NCBI GenBank assembly: GCA_029212425.1
Contig: JARGNC010000109.1
Location: forward strand, 1 to 8,804
Direction of reading: 5' to 3'
DNA from: Phycisphaerales bacterium
GTDB taxonomy: Bacteria; Planctomycetota; Phycisphaerae; Phycisphaerales; UBA1924
Length of the DNA: 8,804 bases
Positions 1 through 6,271 of the stretch are shown one piece after another; positions within the stretch are counted from its first letter, which is position 1, and the number at the start of each line of letters is the position of its first letter. The notes under the pieces are model-generated. The model saw only the letters and a program-made list of their open reading frames with translations. It ran no database searches and had not been told where the DNA came from. The translations under genes and the position numbers were made by a program.

Positions 1-149
1 GCCGGACGCGGTGGTACCACCTCAATGCGGTTCCGTTGCGGATGGTGTATGAGCGATGGGTGAGCACTTACGAAGACCAATGGTCGGGATCGTTGGTTCG
101 TCTGAAAGAATCGGTTGAGCGTAAACAGAAAGAAGGAAAGCAGTCATGA
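1..149 (+). CDS. ArsR-family transcriptional regulator, C-terminal fragment
   Basis: Only the last 48 codons are present (frame beginning at base 3, stop TGA at 147-149); the start lies outside the window. The visible tail begins RTRWYHLNAVPLRMVYERWV and continues with YEDQWSGSLVRLKE before a basic end (KQKEGKQS). This WYHLN-PLR-ERW-W-LK pattern is what I know from the C-terminus of winged-helix ArsR/SmtB-type repressors that sit beside AHSA1/SRPBCC genes; the DNA-binding helix itself is not visible, nor are any metal-binding cysteines. Its stop overlaps the next start in an ATGA arrangement, so the two are almost surely cotranscribed and translationally coupled. By analogy it would repress its own operon and be released by an unknown signal. 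Family call rests on a short tail, so moderately sure. Confidence 0.72.
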   Translation, partial: RTRWYHLNAVPLRMVYERWVSTYEDQWSGSLVRLKESVERKQKEGKQS

Positions 150-601
150 GTACAAAGTTTCTTGAAACACAGCCACGCGTGGCGCAGTCGCAGACGGAGA
201 TCACGATCGATGCTCCGAGGTCTGTTGTGTATCGGGCTTGGTTTGATGAGCCTCACAACTGGTTTTATGAGAGCGAGGACACCAAAGACTCGAAACCAAC
301 GCGGTGTGAGGAGCGGATGGGGGGGCGTTTCTATATCGAACTCCCTGATGGCGGGTTTAATGTGATTGGCGAGCTGACGATGATCAAGCCGAACCACAAG
401 ATCAGGATGCGTGGGGATTGCACGATGGAGAAGGCGGTGCTGATGAACATGACCATCAGCTTCGAGGATGCGGGTGACGGGACGCGAGTCTCGATTGATC
501 ACCGGATGAGCGGAGAGATCCCGGACGACTTCCCAGAGGGATTCGAAGAGGGATGGCTCGATGGGCTGCAGAAACTCAAGAAGCTGGTCGAGTCCAAATA
601 G
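146..601 (+). CDS. AHSA1-like SRPBCC-domain protein
   Basis: A 151-residue cytoplasmic protein with no signal peptide or membrane segment. The N-terminal part (about residues 17-32, TEITIDAPRSVVYRAW) is the typical first strand and helix of the SRPBCC (Bet v 1/START-like) fold, followed by the MGGRFYIELPDGG and GELTMIKPNHKIRM strands and a C-terminal helix ending GWLDGLQKLKKLVESK, which matches the AHSA1 (activator of Hsp90 ATPase homologue) branch in order and length. The family binds hydrophobic ligands or partners; the actual ligand of this protein cannot be read from sequence, and despite the family name a role with Hsp90 is not implied. The start at 146 is supported by AAGGA at 133-137, 8 bases upstream, and by the 4-base overlap with the ArsR-type gene, a pairing seen widely in bacteria. 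It ends 6 bases before the stop of convergent smc. Confidence 0.85.
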   Translation: MSTKFLETQPRVAQSQTEITIDAPRSVVYRAWFDEPHNWFYESEDTKDSKPTRCEERMGGRFYIELPDGGFNVIGELTMIKPNHKIRMRGDCTMEKAVLMNMTISFEDAGDGTRVSIDHRMSGEIPDDFPEGFEEGWLDGLQKLKKLVESK

Positions 602-607
602 TTCGAG

Positions 608-3600
608 TTATTTAACCGGAATCGGTGAATCGTCTTCACGCATCGATGCCAACGCTGCCCGGAGTGCTCCGGATGGCTTGGTGTCGTTTGTTTCGGAGAT
701 TGGTTCTGGCTTTTGTTCTTCGCCTGTTGCTTCGACCGGTGCGTTTTTGACGGCTTTCTCGTCGATCTCGCCGTCTTCTCCGACTTGGTCGAAGCGGACC
801 TCGACGCGTTTGGAGACGCCTCGTTCTTGCATCGTGACGCCGAAGAGTTTGTTGGTCGCTTGCATCGTGCGTTTGTTGTGCGTGATGACGATGAACCGGC
901 TCTGGAGCGCGAACAGGTCGAGGGTTGAGCAGAAGCGTCCGACATTCGCTTCGTCGAGCGCGGCATCGACTTCGTCGAGCACGCAGAAGCAGGACGGCTT
1001 GGATCGGAAGATCGCGAGGAGCATCGCGACCGCGGTCATGGTCTTTTCGCCACCAGAGAGCTGGTTGATGGAACGGGGTTCCTTTCCTGGTGGTTTGGCG
1101 ATGACTTCGATGCCCGATTCGAGGAGGTCGATCTCGTCGGTCTGGACCTTCTCGCCGTCGATTTCTTTGATGAGCGGCATGAGTCTGACTTCGGCGCGTC
1201 CACCACCAAAGAGGCGTCGGAACATGCCGTTGCGACCGCCGAACTCGTCTTTGATGAGTTCGAAGACTTCTCCGAAGCGTGCGCGGGAGGCGACATTGAG
1301 TTTCTCGATGAGCGTCGCGAGCTTGATTCTTGCTTCGTCGATGTCGCGGACTTGGTTGATGAGGTCTTCGTTGCGCTGCGCGAGGTTGGATTCCTCGTCG
1401 ATGGAGTTGAGGTTGACATTGCCGAGCTTTTTGATCTCGTCCTTGAGGACATGGACGCTCGCGGTCATGGAGGTGACATCGATGCGTTCGATTCCTCCGT
1501 CATCCATCATGTAGCGGTACTCGGGATACTCGATGACCAGATCGACTTCGAGATCTTCCAGGGTTCGTTCTTCGATGGTTTCGCGTTTGACCTCTGTTTC
1601 ACGGCGGGAGGTTTCCACGGCGTGCCAATCGCGGTTGAACGCTTCGGCTTGGTCGCGTGCGGTGCTCATCGCTTGGGTTGCGACCTTGACCGCTTCATCA
1701 GCGACGCGGACAACCTCCGCTTGTTCGTGCATTGAGGTTTCGAGGGACTCGATGAGCGCGTGGGCTTTGAGCTGCTCGTCGTGGGCTTCCTGCGCGACCT
1801 TCTTGTGTTCATCGAGGTTGGCGCGGGAGCGTTCGATCATCGCTTGGGCTTGGGCGCTGGCGCGTTCGATCTCGTCGAGTGAGCTTGTGAGCGATGAGAG
1901 ATGGCGGGTTTCCGAGCGGACCTGCTCGTGAGCGGTCGAGACGGCAACGCGTGCAGTGCTGGCGCGGTCGTTGACTTCTTCGAGGGCTTTTTCGAGAGAT
2001 CCCAGTGAACTTTGGCTTGCTTCGAGCTTGGTGCGCTGCTCACCAAGCAAGCGATCGAGCTGTCCCGCTTTGGTGGTGAGTGCTTCGCGTCCGACGCGGG
2101 ATTCTTCGAGTCTTGTTGCGTGGGTGTGCTGCTCGTCGATGCCTCGTTGGTGTTCGCGGCCGAGTCGTTCGATCTCTGCGGTGTGGGTGTCGAGCGTGTG
2201 CTCTGTGCGGACGCGGGATTCGCGGAGCGCGGTGAGCTTTGCGTGGAGTCGGGAGCGTTGTTCGCCGAGCGATGCGGCGTCGGTGTCCACGCGGGAGAGG
2301 TGATCTTTCGCTTCGTTGAGCTGGGTGGTGATGTCCTGGATCTGACCTGCGAGTTCTTGGAGTTCGCTCTGTCGAGCGAGGAGTCCTTCGGATTCGCTCC
2401 CTGAGCGGGTACCGGCGCAGACGCGTCCGTCGGGTTCGATGACGGTGCCGTCGCGGGTGACGAATCGGCAAGGGACGGATGCGAGTGGACCTGCACCGAG
2501 CATCAATGCGGAGTCGAGATCCGTGACGAGGAGGGAGTTTCCGAGCAAACGATCGAGGAGTGCGTCTACGCGTGGGTTGTTTGATCGTGAGGTGACGGCG
2601 GTCCGTAGGCGGGTGACTCGGCCGTTGGTTGCGTCGGTGAGCCAGCCGGGGATCGCTGAGCGTGCGGAGGTGTTGAGGTTGGTGAGGGGGAGGAAGGTGA
2701 CGCGTCCGGGGAGTGATGCGATCTCTTCAGGAGTCGGCATCGCGTCGATGGATTCGACGACGAGTGCTTGGAGGGTGTCTTCGAGTGCCGCTTCGATGTG
2801 GGCGGCTTGGTCGCCGGTGGTTTCGATGAGTTCGGCGAGTGGGCCGAGGACTCCGGAGAATCCTTCGCCTCGTTCTTGGAGTTCGAGGACGGCGCGGACC
2901 GCATCGTCGAGACCGACGCGTCCTTTGACCATCTCGTCGAGGGTCGCGTGGCGGGTTTCGTGACGGACGCGTTGTTCGTCGAGGGTGTTGACGCGTTTGG
3001 CGAGGTCGCCACGCGAGGAGTCGAGGGATTCGACGCGTGCGTCGAGGGCTTGGAGCTGGGATTCGTCTTGCTTGACTTTGGTATCGAGCAGGTCGAGTGC
3101 TTCTTGCGTGTTGGACGCGAGGAGCTTGGATTCGCTGATTTGGGTGTCGAGTGTGCGGAGGCGCTGGGTGAGTTCGCTGACGCGCTCGGTGATGGATTCG
3201 ATGCGACGATCGTCGCTCTCGATGCGTGCGATGAGGGTAGCGTGCTCACGCTCTACGCTTGCGACGACGGAGCGTGTTTCGTCAACAATCTGACGCTGCT
3301 GGTTGAGATTGCGAGTCGCGGCTTCGCGTTCGTTGCTTGCTTCTTTGAGCTGCGCTTCGTTGGTAGCGAGGTTTTCTTGGAGGCCTTCGAGGGTTTGGGT
3401 GTGCTCGCTGATTTCTGCATCGAGTTCGGCGCGTCTGGTCGCGGATTCTGTGAGGCGAACAGTTTCGGTTTCGACGAGGTGTGCCGCGTCTTCGATCGCT
3501 TTGTGGGTCATCTCCCGGCGTTGGTTTGCGGATTCTGCTTGGTGCTTCGCGTTGGTCAGCGAGTTCTCGGTTTCGCGGAGGACACGAGCGACCGACAGGT

Positions 3601-4807
3601 GGTGCTCTTTGGCGATGTTGCTCGCTTCTTCCGCTTCTTCGAGTCTTTCCTGCGTCTGGTGGCGCTCGGATTCGAGGGATGCAATCTGCGAGGTCAGTCC
3701 TTCGAGGCGTCGGCGGATGTCGTCGTACTGCTCGAATCCGAGCGCGAGGCGCTGGGCGCGGTATTCGCTGTCGAGTTCTTTGAATCGGCGTGCTTTGGAA
3801 GCTTGGCCTTTGACCATGCGCAGTCGGCGTTCAGTCGAGTCGAGCTGCTCGCGGGTGACGGCGAGGTTTGATTCCGCTTTATCGAGCTTGCGCTGCGCTT
3901 CGACGCGGCGCTGGCGGTACTTCGCGATCCCGGCGGCTTCCTCGAAGATGACGCGGCGTTCCATCGGGGACGCGAGGAGCATGCGATCGACCTTGCCCTG
4001 CTCGATGATCGAGTACGCGTCGGCGCCGATTCCTGTGTCGAGGAAGAGGTCGCGGATGTCTTTGAGTCGTGCGAGCTTGCCGTTGATGAGGTACTGGGAT
4101 TTGCCATCGCGGTAGAGTCGGCGCTGGACCTCGACCTGGTCCGCATCGATTGGAAGCGGACGCGCGATGCGCCGACGCTCGGTGATGATGGACGCGGCTT
4201 CGCTCTCTCCGTCATGCACGGCTTGGTCCGCTTCGGCGTCGGTGATGTGCTCGTCGTGTGCGGCGTGTGATTCGGTTGCTTCGGTTTCGGTTTCTGATTC
4301 GGCTTCTGAGACTTTGGTTTCTACCGCGTCGTCTTCGTCCACTTCGACATCTTCGATTTCCAGATCGAGGTCGTTGGATGGTTTGGATTCGTCAGCGGTT
4401 CCCGCGAGGTCCGCGAGCATCGCGGCGGATTTGGGGTTGTCGAAGGAGAGGGTGACGGCGGCCATCCCTGAGGGTTTGCGGACGGCTGATCCTGCGAAGA
4501 TGCAGTCGATCATTTCTTTGCCGCGGAGGGATTTGGAGGAGCGTTCTCCGAGGACCCATTTGATCGCATCGACGACATTGGACTTTCCGCAGCCGTTGGG
4601 ACCGACGATGCCTGTGATGGGGTCGTCGAAGGTAAAGGTGGTTTTGTCTGCGAAGGACTTGAAACCCGAGAGGGTGAGTTTGGTGAGGGCGAGGCCGCTT
4701 TTAAGAACGGGAGCTGATGGAGAGCCCGCTTCGGAAGCGGTGTCGGATGATGGGCTTGTGTGTGTGGTTTCGGTCGTCTTGGTCGTCTTGGTTGTCATGG
4801 TCGTCAT
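608..4807 (-). CDS. smc: Chromosome segregation/condensation ATPase SMC, long form
   Basis: This 1399-residue protein is the SMC subunit of the bacterial condensin that loops and compacts DNA and helps separate sister chromosomes, normally with ScpA and ScpB (not in the window). Visible parts in order: a Thr/Ser-rich N-terminus (1-35), GFKSFADKT (48-56), Walker A GPNGCGKS (69-76), an acidic insertion (about 125-217), the LPID...RRLYRDGKSQYLING strands (218-243), DTGIGADAYSIIEQGKVDRML (257-277), coiled coil (about 300-640), hinge (about 645-800), returning coiled coil (about 805-1090), MFRRLFGGGRAEVRL (1195-1209), signature LSGGEK (1250-1255), Walker B/D-loop FCVLDEVDAALDEAN (1274-1288) and the switch histidine in FIVITHNKRTM (H1310). 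All catalytic motifs look intact. It is about 200 residues longer than typical bacterial SMC; the N-terminal extension (about 38), the acidic insertion (about 90) and a low-complexity tail (1340-1399) explain most of that. The start at 4807 is chosen over an in-frame ATG at 4858 because of GGAGGT 9 bases upstream. Confidence 0.97.
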   Translation of the reverse strand: MTTMTTKTTKTTETTHTSPSSDTASEAGSPSAPVLKSGLALTKLTLSGFKSFADKTTFTFDDPITGIVGPNGCGKSNVVDAIKWVLGERSSKSLRGKEMIDCIFAGSAVRKPSGMAAVTLSFDNPKSAAMLADLAGTADESKPSNDLDLEIEDVEVDEDDAVETKVSEAESETETEATESHAAHDEHITDAEADQAVHDGESEAASIITERRRIARPLPIDADQVEVQRRLYRDGKSQYLINGKLARLKDIRDLFLDTGIGADAYSIIEQGKVDRMLLASPMERRVIFEEAAGIAKYRQRRVEAQRKLDKAESNLAVTREQLDSTERRLRMVKGQASKARRFKELDSEYRAQRLALGFEQYDDIRRRLEGLTSQIASLESERHQTQERLEEAEEASNIAKEHHLSVARVLRETENSLTNAKHQAESANQRREMTHKAIEDAAHLVETETVRLTESATRRAELDAEISEHTQTLEGLQENLATNEAQLKEASNEREAATRNLNQQRQIVDETRSVVASVEREHATLIARIESDDRRIESITERVSELTQRLRTLDTQISESKLLASNTQEALDLLDTKVKQDESQLQALDARVESLDSSRGDLAKRVNTLDEQRVRHETRHATLDEMVKGRVGLDDAVRAVLELQERGEGFSGVLGPLAELIETTGDQAAHIEAALEDTLQALVVESIDAMPTPEEIASLPGRVTFLPLTNLNTSARSAIPGWLTDATNGRVTRLRTAVTSRSNNPRVDALLDRLLGNSLLVTDLDSALMLGAGPLASVPCRFVTRDGTVIEPDGRVCAGTRSGSESEGLLARQSELQELAGQIQDITTQLNEAKDHLSRVDTDAASLGEQRSRLHAKLTALRESRVRTEHTLDTHTAEIERLGREHQRGIDEQHTHATRLEESRVGREALTTKAGQLDRLLGEQRTKLEASQSSLGSLEKALEEVNDRASTARVAVSTAHEQVRSETRHLSSLTSSLDEIERASAQAQAMIERSRANLDEHKKVAQEAHDEQLKAHALIESLETSMHEQAEVVRVADEAVKVATQAMSTARDQAEAFNRDWHAVETSRRETEVKRETIEERTLEDLEVDLVIEYPEYRYMMDDGGIERIDVTSMTASVHVLKDEIKKLGNVNLNSIDEESNLAQRNEDLINQVRDIDEARIKLATLIEKLNVASRARFGEVFELIKDEFGGRNGMFRRLFGGGRAEVRLMPLIKEIDGEKVQTDEIDLLESGIEVIAKPPGKEPRSINQLSGGEKTMTAVAMLLAIFRSKPSCFCVLDEVDAALDEANVGRFCSTLDLFALQSRFIVITHNKRTMQATNKLFGVTMQERGVSKRVEVRFDQVGEDGEIDEKAVKNAPVEATGEEQKPEPISETNDTKPSGALRAALASMREDDSPIPVK
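4772..4807 (-). repeat. Tandem 9-base repeat at the 5' end of smc
   Basis: Four consecutive 9-base units lie here: on the plus strand GGTCGTCTT, GGTCGTCTT, GGTTGTCAT and GGTCGTCAT. On the coding strand they specify Met/Lys-Thr-Thr triplets (MTT MTT KTT KTT), and the pattern fades into a further TTETTHTS stretch. The period is a multiple of three, so gain or loss of a unit would change only the length of the disordered N-terminus and keep the reading frame. This is upstream of the conserved ATPase head (which starts near residue 40). Confidence 0.85.
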
Positions 4808-4816
4808 GTCAGCGCC

Positions 4817-4822
4817 ACCTCC
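4817..4822 (-). promoter_or_regulatory. Strong ribosome-binding site deciding the smc start
   Basis: Read on the minus strand this is GGAGGT, a near-complete Shine-Dalgarno match, 9 bases before the ATG at 4807-4805. It favours that start over the upstream in-frame ATG at 4858, whose extra 17 residues (MRVNKRCVARRHGGGAD) are basic and unlike an SMC N-terminus, and over a second ATG at 4798, which would leave no spacing change benefit. Confidence 0.8.
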
Positions 4823-4929
4823 GTGTCGGCGTGCAACACATCGCTTGTTGACTCGCACGCTCGGAGATCGAGGCGCGGGTTGGATATGTCACCCCGGCTG
4901 TTGTGGGCTCCGCCCGCCGGTTCTTGGGG

Positions 4930-4958
4930 ATCATATCGTATATTGGTTGGAATTGCAC
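4930..4958 (-). promoter_or_regulatory. Possible smc promoter
   Basis: On the minus strand a TATGAT box (4930-4935) lies 17 bases downstream of GTGCAA (4953-4958). The -10 match is good (five of six to TATAAT) and the -35 match poor. It would give a leader of roughly 115 bases before the smc start. This is a pattern match only; spacing is right but such sites arise by chance, and planctomycete promoters are not well defined by the consensus. Confidence 0.28.
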
Positions 4959-5015
4959 GCATGGAGCGGCATTTGGAGCGGAATCATGGTACAGATTTGA
5001 GCTCGGAATGTGGGA

Positions 5016-5033
5016 GATGGGTCATTGCCCATC
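5016..5033. repeat. Inverted repeat upstream of gcvH
   Basis: GATGGG (5016-5021) and CCCATC (5028-5033) form a perfect 6-base inverted repeat around a 6-base centre (TCATTG). It overlaps the proposed -35 box of gcvH, so it could be a repressor-binding site; alternatively it is a chance palindrome. There is no T-run after it, so it is not a plausible intrinsic terminator. Confidence 0.4.
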
Positions 5034-5053
5034 GGTTGGGTGGACCTTACCAT
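5025..5053 (+). promoter_or_regulatory. Possible gcvH promoter
   Basis: TTGCCC (5025-5030) and TACCAT (5048-5053) are spaced by 17 bases, the ideal gap for a sigma-70 type promoter. Matches to TTGACA and TATAAT are each four of six, so the call is weak. A transcript from here would start near 5060 and have a leader of about 55 bases before gcvH. Confidence 0.3.
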
Positions 5054-5115
5054 TGGCCTCAAACCCACCCCATCCCACGCACCCCATGCATTCCATGCAT
5101 TGTTCGAGGATCATC

Positions 5116-5493
5116 ATGAGCAACCCATCCGATCGCACCTATTCCGAAACCCACGAATGGCTCAAAGTCGAGGGCGATGTCCTCACGATCGGGCTGACCT
5201 CCTACGCGGTCGATCAACTCACGGATGTGACCTTTGCGGAGATGCAGCCCGTCGGGACCGAGGTTTCACCAGGAGACTCGGTCGGCGAGGTTGAATCCGT
5301 CAAAACTTCGTCGGATGTGTACTCCCCGGTCGAGGGCGAGATCATCGAGGTGAATGAATCGCTTGAATCGAGCCCAGAAACGATCAACAGCGATCCGTTC
5401 GGCGACGGCTGGCTTGTGAAGATCAAGATCACGGATCGCGGGACGCTTGATGATGCGATGGATGCGGATGCCTATTCCGTGTCGATTGCTTGA
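5116..5493 (+). CDS. gcvH: Glycine cleavage system H protein (lipoyl carrier)
   Basis: A 125-residue protein, the normal length for GcvH. It shuttles the methylamine group bound to its lipoyl arm between the P, T and L proteins of the cytoplasmic glycine cleavage complex. The sequence shows the family start (YSETHEWLKVEGDVLTIGLT, residues 9-28), the AVDQLTDVTFAEMQPVGTEV strand region, the lipoyl-lysine motif GEVESVKTSSDVYSPVEGEI with the modified lysine at K63, and the closing NSDPFGDGWLVKIKI segment (91-105). The frame is open upstream to 4903, but the family begins close to the chosen ATG, which has GAGGA (5106-5110) 5 bases in front. No gcvT, gcvP or lipoate-attachment gene is in the window; the next gene, 40 bases on, is an ABC ATPase that may share its transcript. 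Very sure of the family; whether it serves glycine cleavage or lipoyl relay is open. Confidence 0.96.
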   Translation: MSNPSDRTYSETHEWLKVEGDVLTIGLTSYAVDQLTDVTFAEMQPVGTEVSPGDSVGEVESVKTSSDVYSPVEGEIIEVNESLESSPETINSDPFGDGWLVKIKITDRGTLDDAMDADAYSVSIA

Positions 5494-5533
5494 GCAATCG
5501 CAACTTGTCATCCCAAACCCCCAATACTCAACC

Positions 5534-6271
5534 ATGATCCGATGTGTTGATGTCCATAAGTCGTACCCTGCTGGGGATTCGAGCGTTCGTGCGCTTCGGG
5601 GGGTGAATCTTGAGATTGCCGATCCCGGGTTTTATGCCGTGATGGGTCGGTCGGGGTCGGGGAAATCGACGCTGTTGCACATCCTCGCGGCGATGGACCC
5701 ACCTGATTCGGGAGAGGTTTCGGTTTCGGGGGAGCGGGTCGATCAGTTGACCGAACGGCAAGCGACGCGGTTTCGCAGGAAGTCGATCGGTGTGATCTTC
5801 CAAGCGTTCAATCTGATCCCCACGATGACGGCACTTGAGAACACACTGCTTCCCGGATTGCTTGCGGGGGATTCGACGGGCGCGTTACAGGATCGCGCGA
5901 TGGAGCTTCTGGATCGGTTGGGGCTTGGGGATCGGACGACGCATCGTCCTCAGGCGCTTTCGGGTGGTGAGCAGCAGCGGGTCGCGATTGCGCGGGCGTT
6001 GTTGTACAAGCCGCCGGTGGTGTTTGCGGATGAACCAACGGGGAATCTGGATTCCGCATCGAGTTCGTTGGTCTGGCAGGTGCTCCGCGAGATTGCGCAC
6101 GAGCAGGAAGTGACTGTCTTGATGGTGACGCACGAACCGGAGGCGGCGAGCTACTGCAAAAAAGTATTCGTGATGGGGGACGGGGTGGTCAAAGGCGTGA
6201 TCGACGCTCCAGAAGAAGGGGGGCTCGATGCAGGCACTCTTGCGACTCGCACGCAGCATCTGCTTGGGTAG
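5534..6271 (+). CDS. ABC transporter ATP-binding protein, MacB/LolD type
   Basis: A 245-residue nucleotide-binding subunit that powers the downstream FtsX-type permease at the inner membrane. Motifs in order: Walker A GRSGSGKST (38-46), Q-loop in IFQAFNLIPTMTALEN (Q90), signature LSGGEQQRV (142-150), Walker B VVFADEPTG (162-170), D-loop NLDSAS (171-176) and switch histidine H200 in VMVTH context (MVTHEP). The FQ.FNL..TMTALEN and DEPTGNLD wording is characteristic of the LolD/MacB/FtsE group, which works mechanically with FtsX-like permeases rather than as an importer. The start at 5534 gives the standard N-terminus (MIRCVDVHKSY), but no Shine-Dalgarno sequence is seen before it, and upstream in-frame ATGs lie inside gcvH. 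The gene follows gcvH by 40 bases and its last 44 bases overlap the permease gene, so it probably forms an operon with the latter. The substrate cannot be inferred. Confidence 0.94.
   Translation: MIRCVDVHKSYPAGDSSVRALRGVNLEIADPGFYAVMGRSGSGKSTLLHILAAMDPPDSGEVSVSGERVDQLTERQATRFRRKSIGVIFQAFNLIPTMTALENTLLPGLLAGDSTGALQDRAMELLDRLGLGDRTTHRPQALSGGEQQRVAIARALLYKPPVVFADEPTGNLDSASSSLVWQVLREIAHEQEVTVLMVTHEPEAASYCKKVFVMGDGVVKGVIDAPEEGGLDAGTLATRTQHLLG

Larger units (their letters stand above)
4808..5115. other. Divergent intergenic region between smc and gcvH
   Basis: This 308-base stretch separates the two divergent genes and must hold both promoters. I see the smc ribosome-binding site at the left edge, a weak minus-strand promoter candidate around 4930-4958, an inverted repeat at 5016-5033, a plus-strand promoter candidate at 5025-5053 and a small direct repeat (CCATGCATT twice, about 5085-5102). 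Open frames crossing it have no recognisable protein similarity. No tRNA, glycine riboswitch core or terminator hairpin with a T-run was recognised. Confidence 0.6.

Noticed and set aside
561..1514. A 317-codon plus-strand frame across the AHSA1 gene end and smc
   Set aside because: It is a Ser-rich shadow of smc in another frame, starts inside the AHSA1-like gene and has no domain similarity I can recognise.
2768..3871. A 367-codon plus-strand open frame, with several other long frames, opposite smc
   Set aside because: Its product is a Phe/Glu/Val/Gly-rich sequence with no recognisable domain, and it lies wholly antisense to well-conserved SMC coiled coil and hinge. G/C-rich coding DNA with biased third positions routinely leaves such frames open.
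4808..4858. Start of SMC at the upstream ATG (4858)
   Set aside because: It would place the strong GGAGGT site inside the coding region and add a basic 17-residue piece unlike SMC.
4808..5115. Glycine riboswitch upstream of gcvH
   Set aside because: Glycine cleavage genes are often under this riboswitch, so I looked for its conserved core (including the CTCTCAGG-like segment) and tandem aptamer layout. Neither is present.
4903..5115. N-terminal extension of GcvH to an ATG at 4903
   Set aside because: The extra 71 residues resemble no part of GcvH, would make the protein far longer than the family, and the ATG at 5116 has its own GAGGA site.
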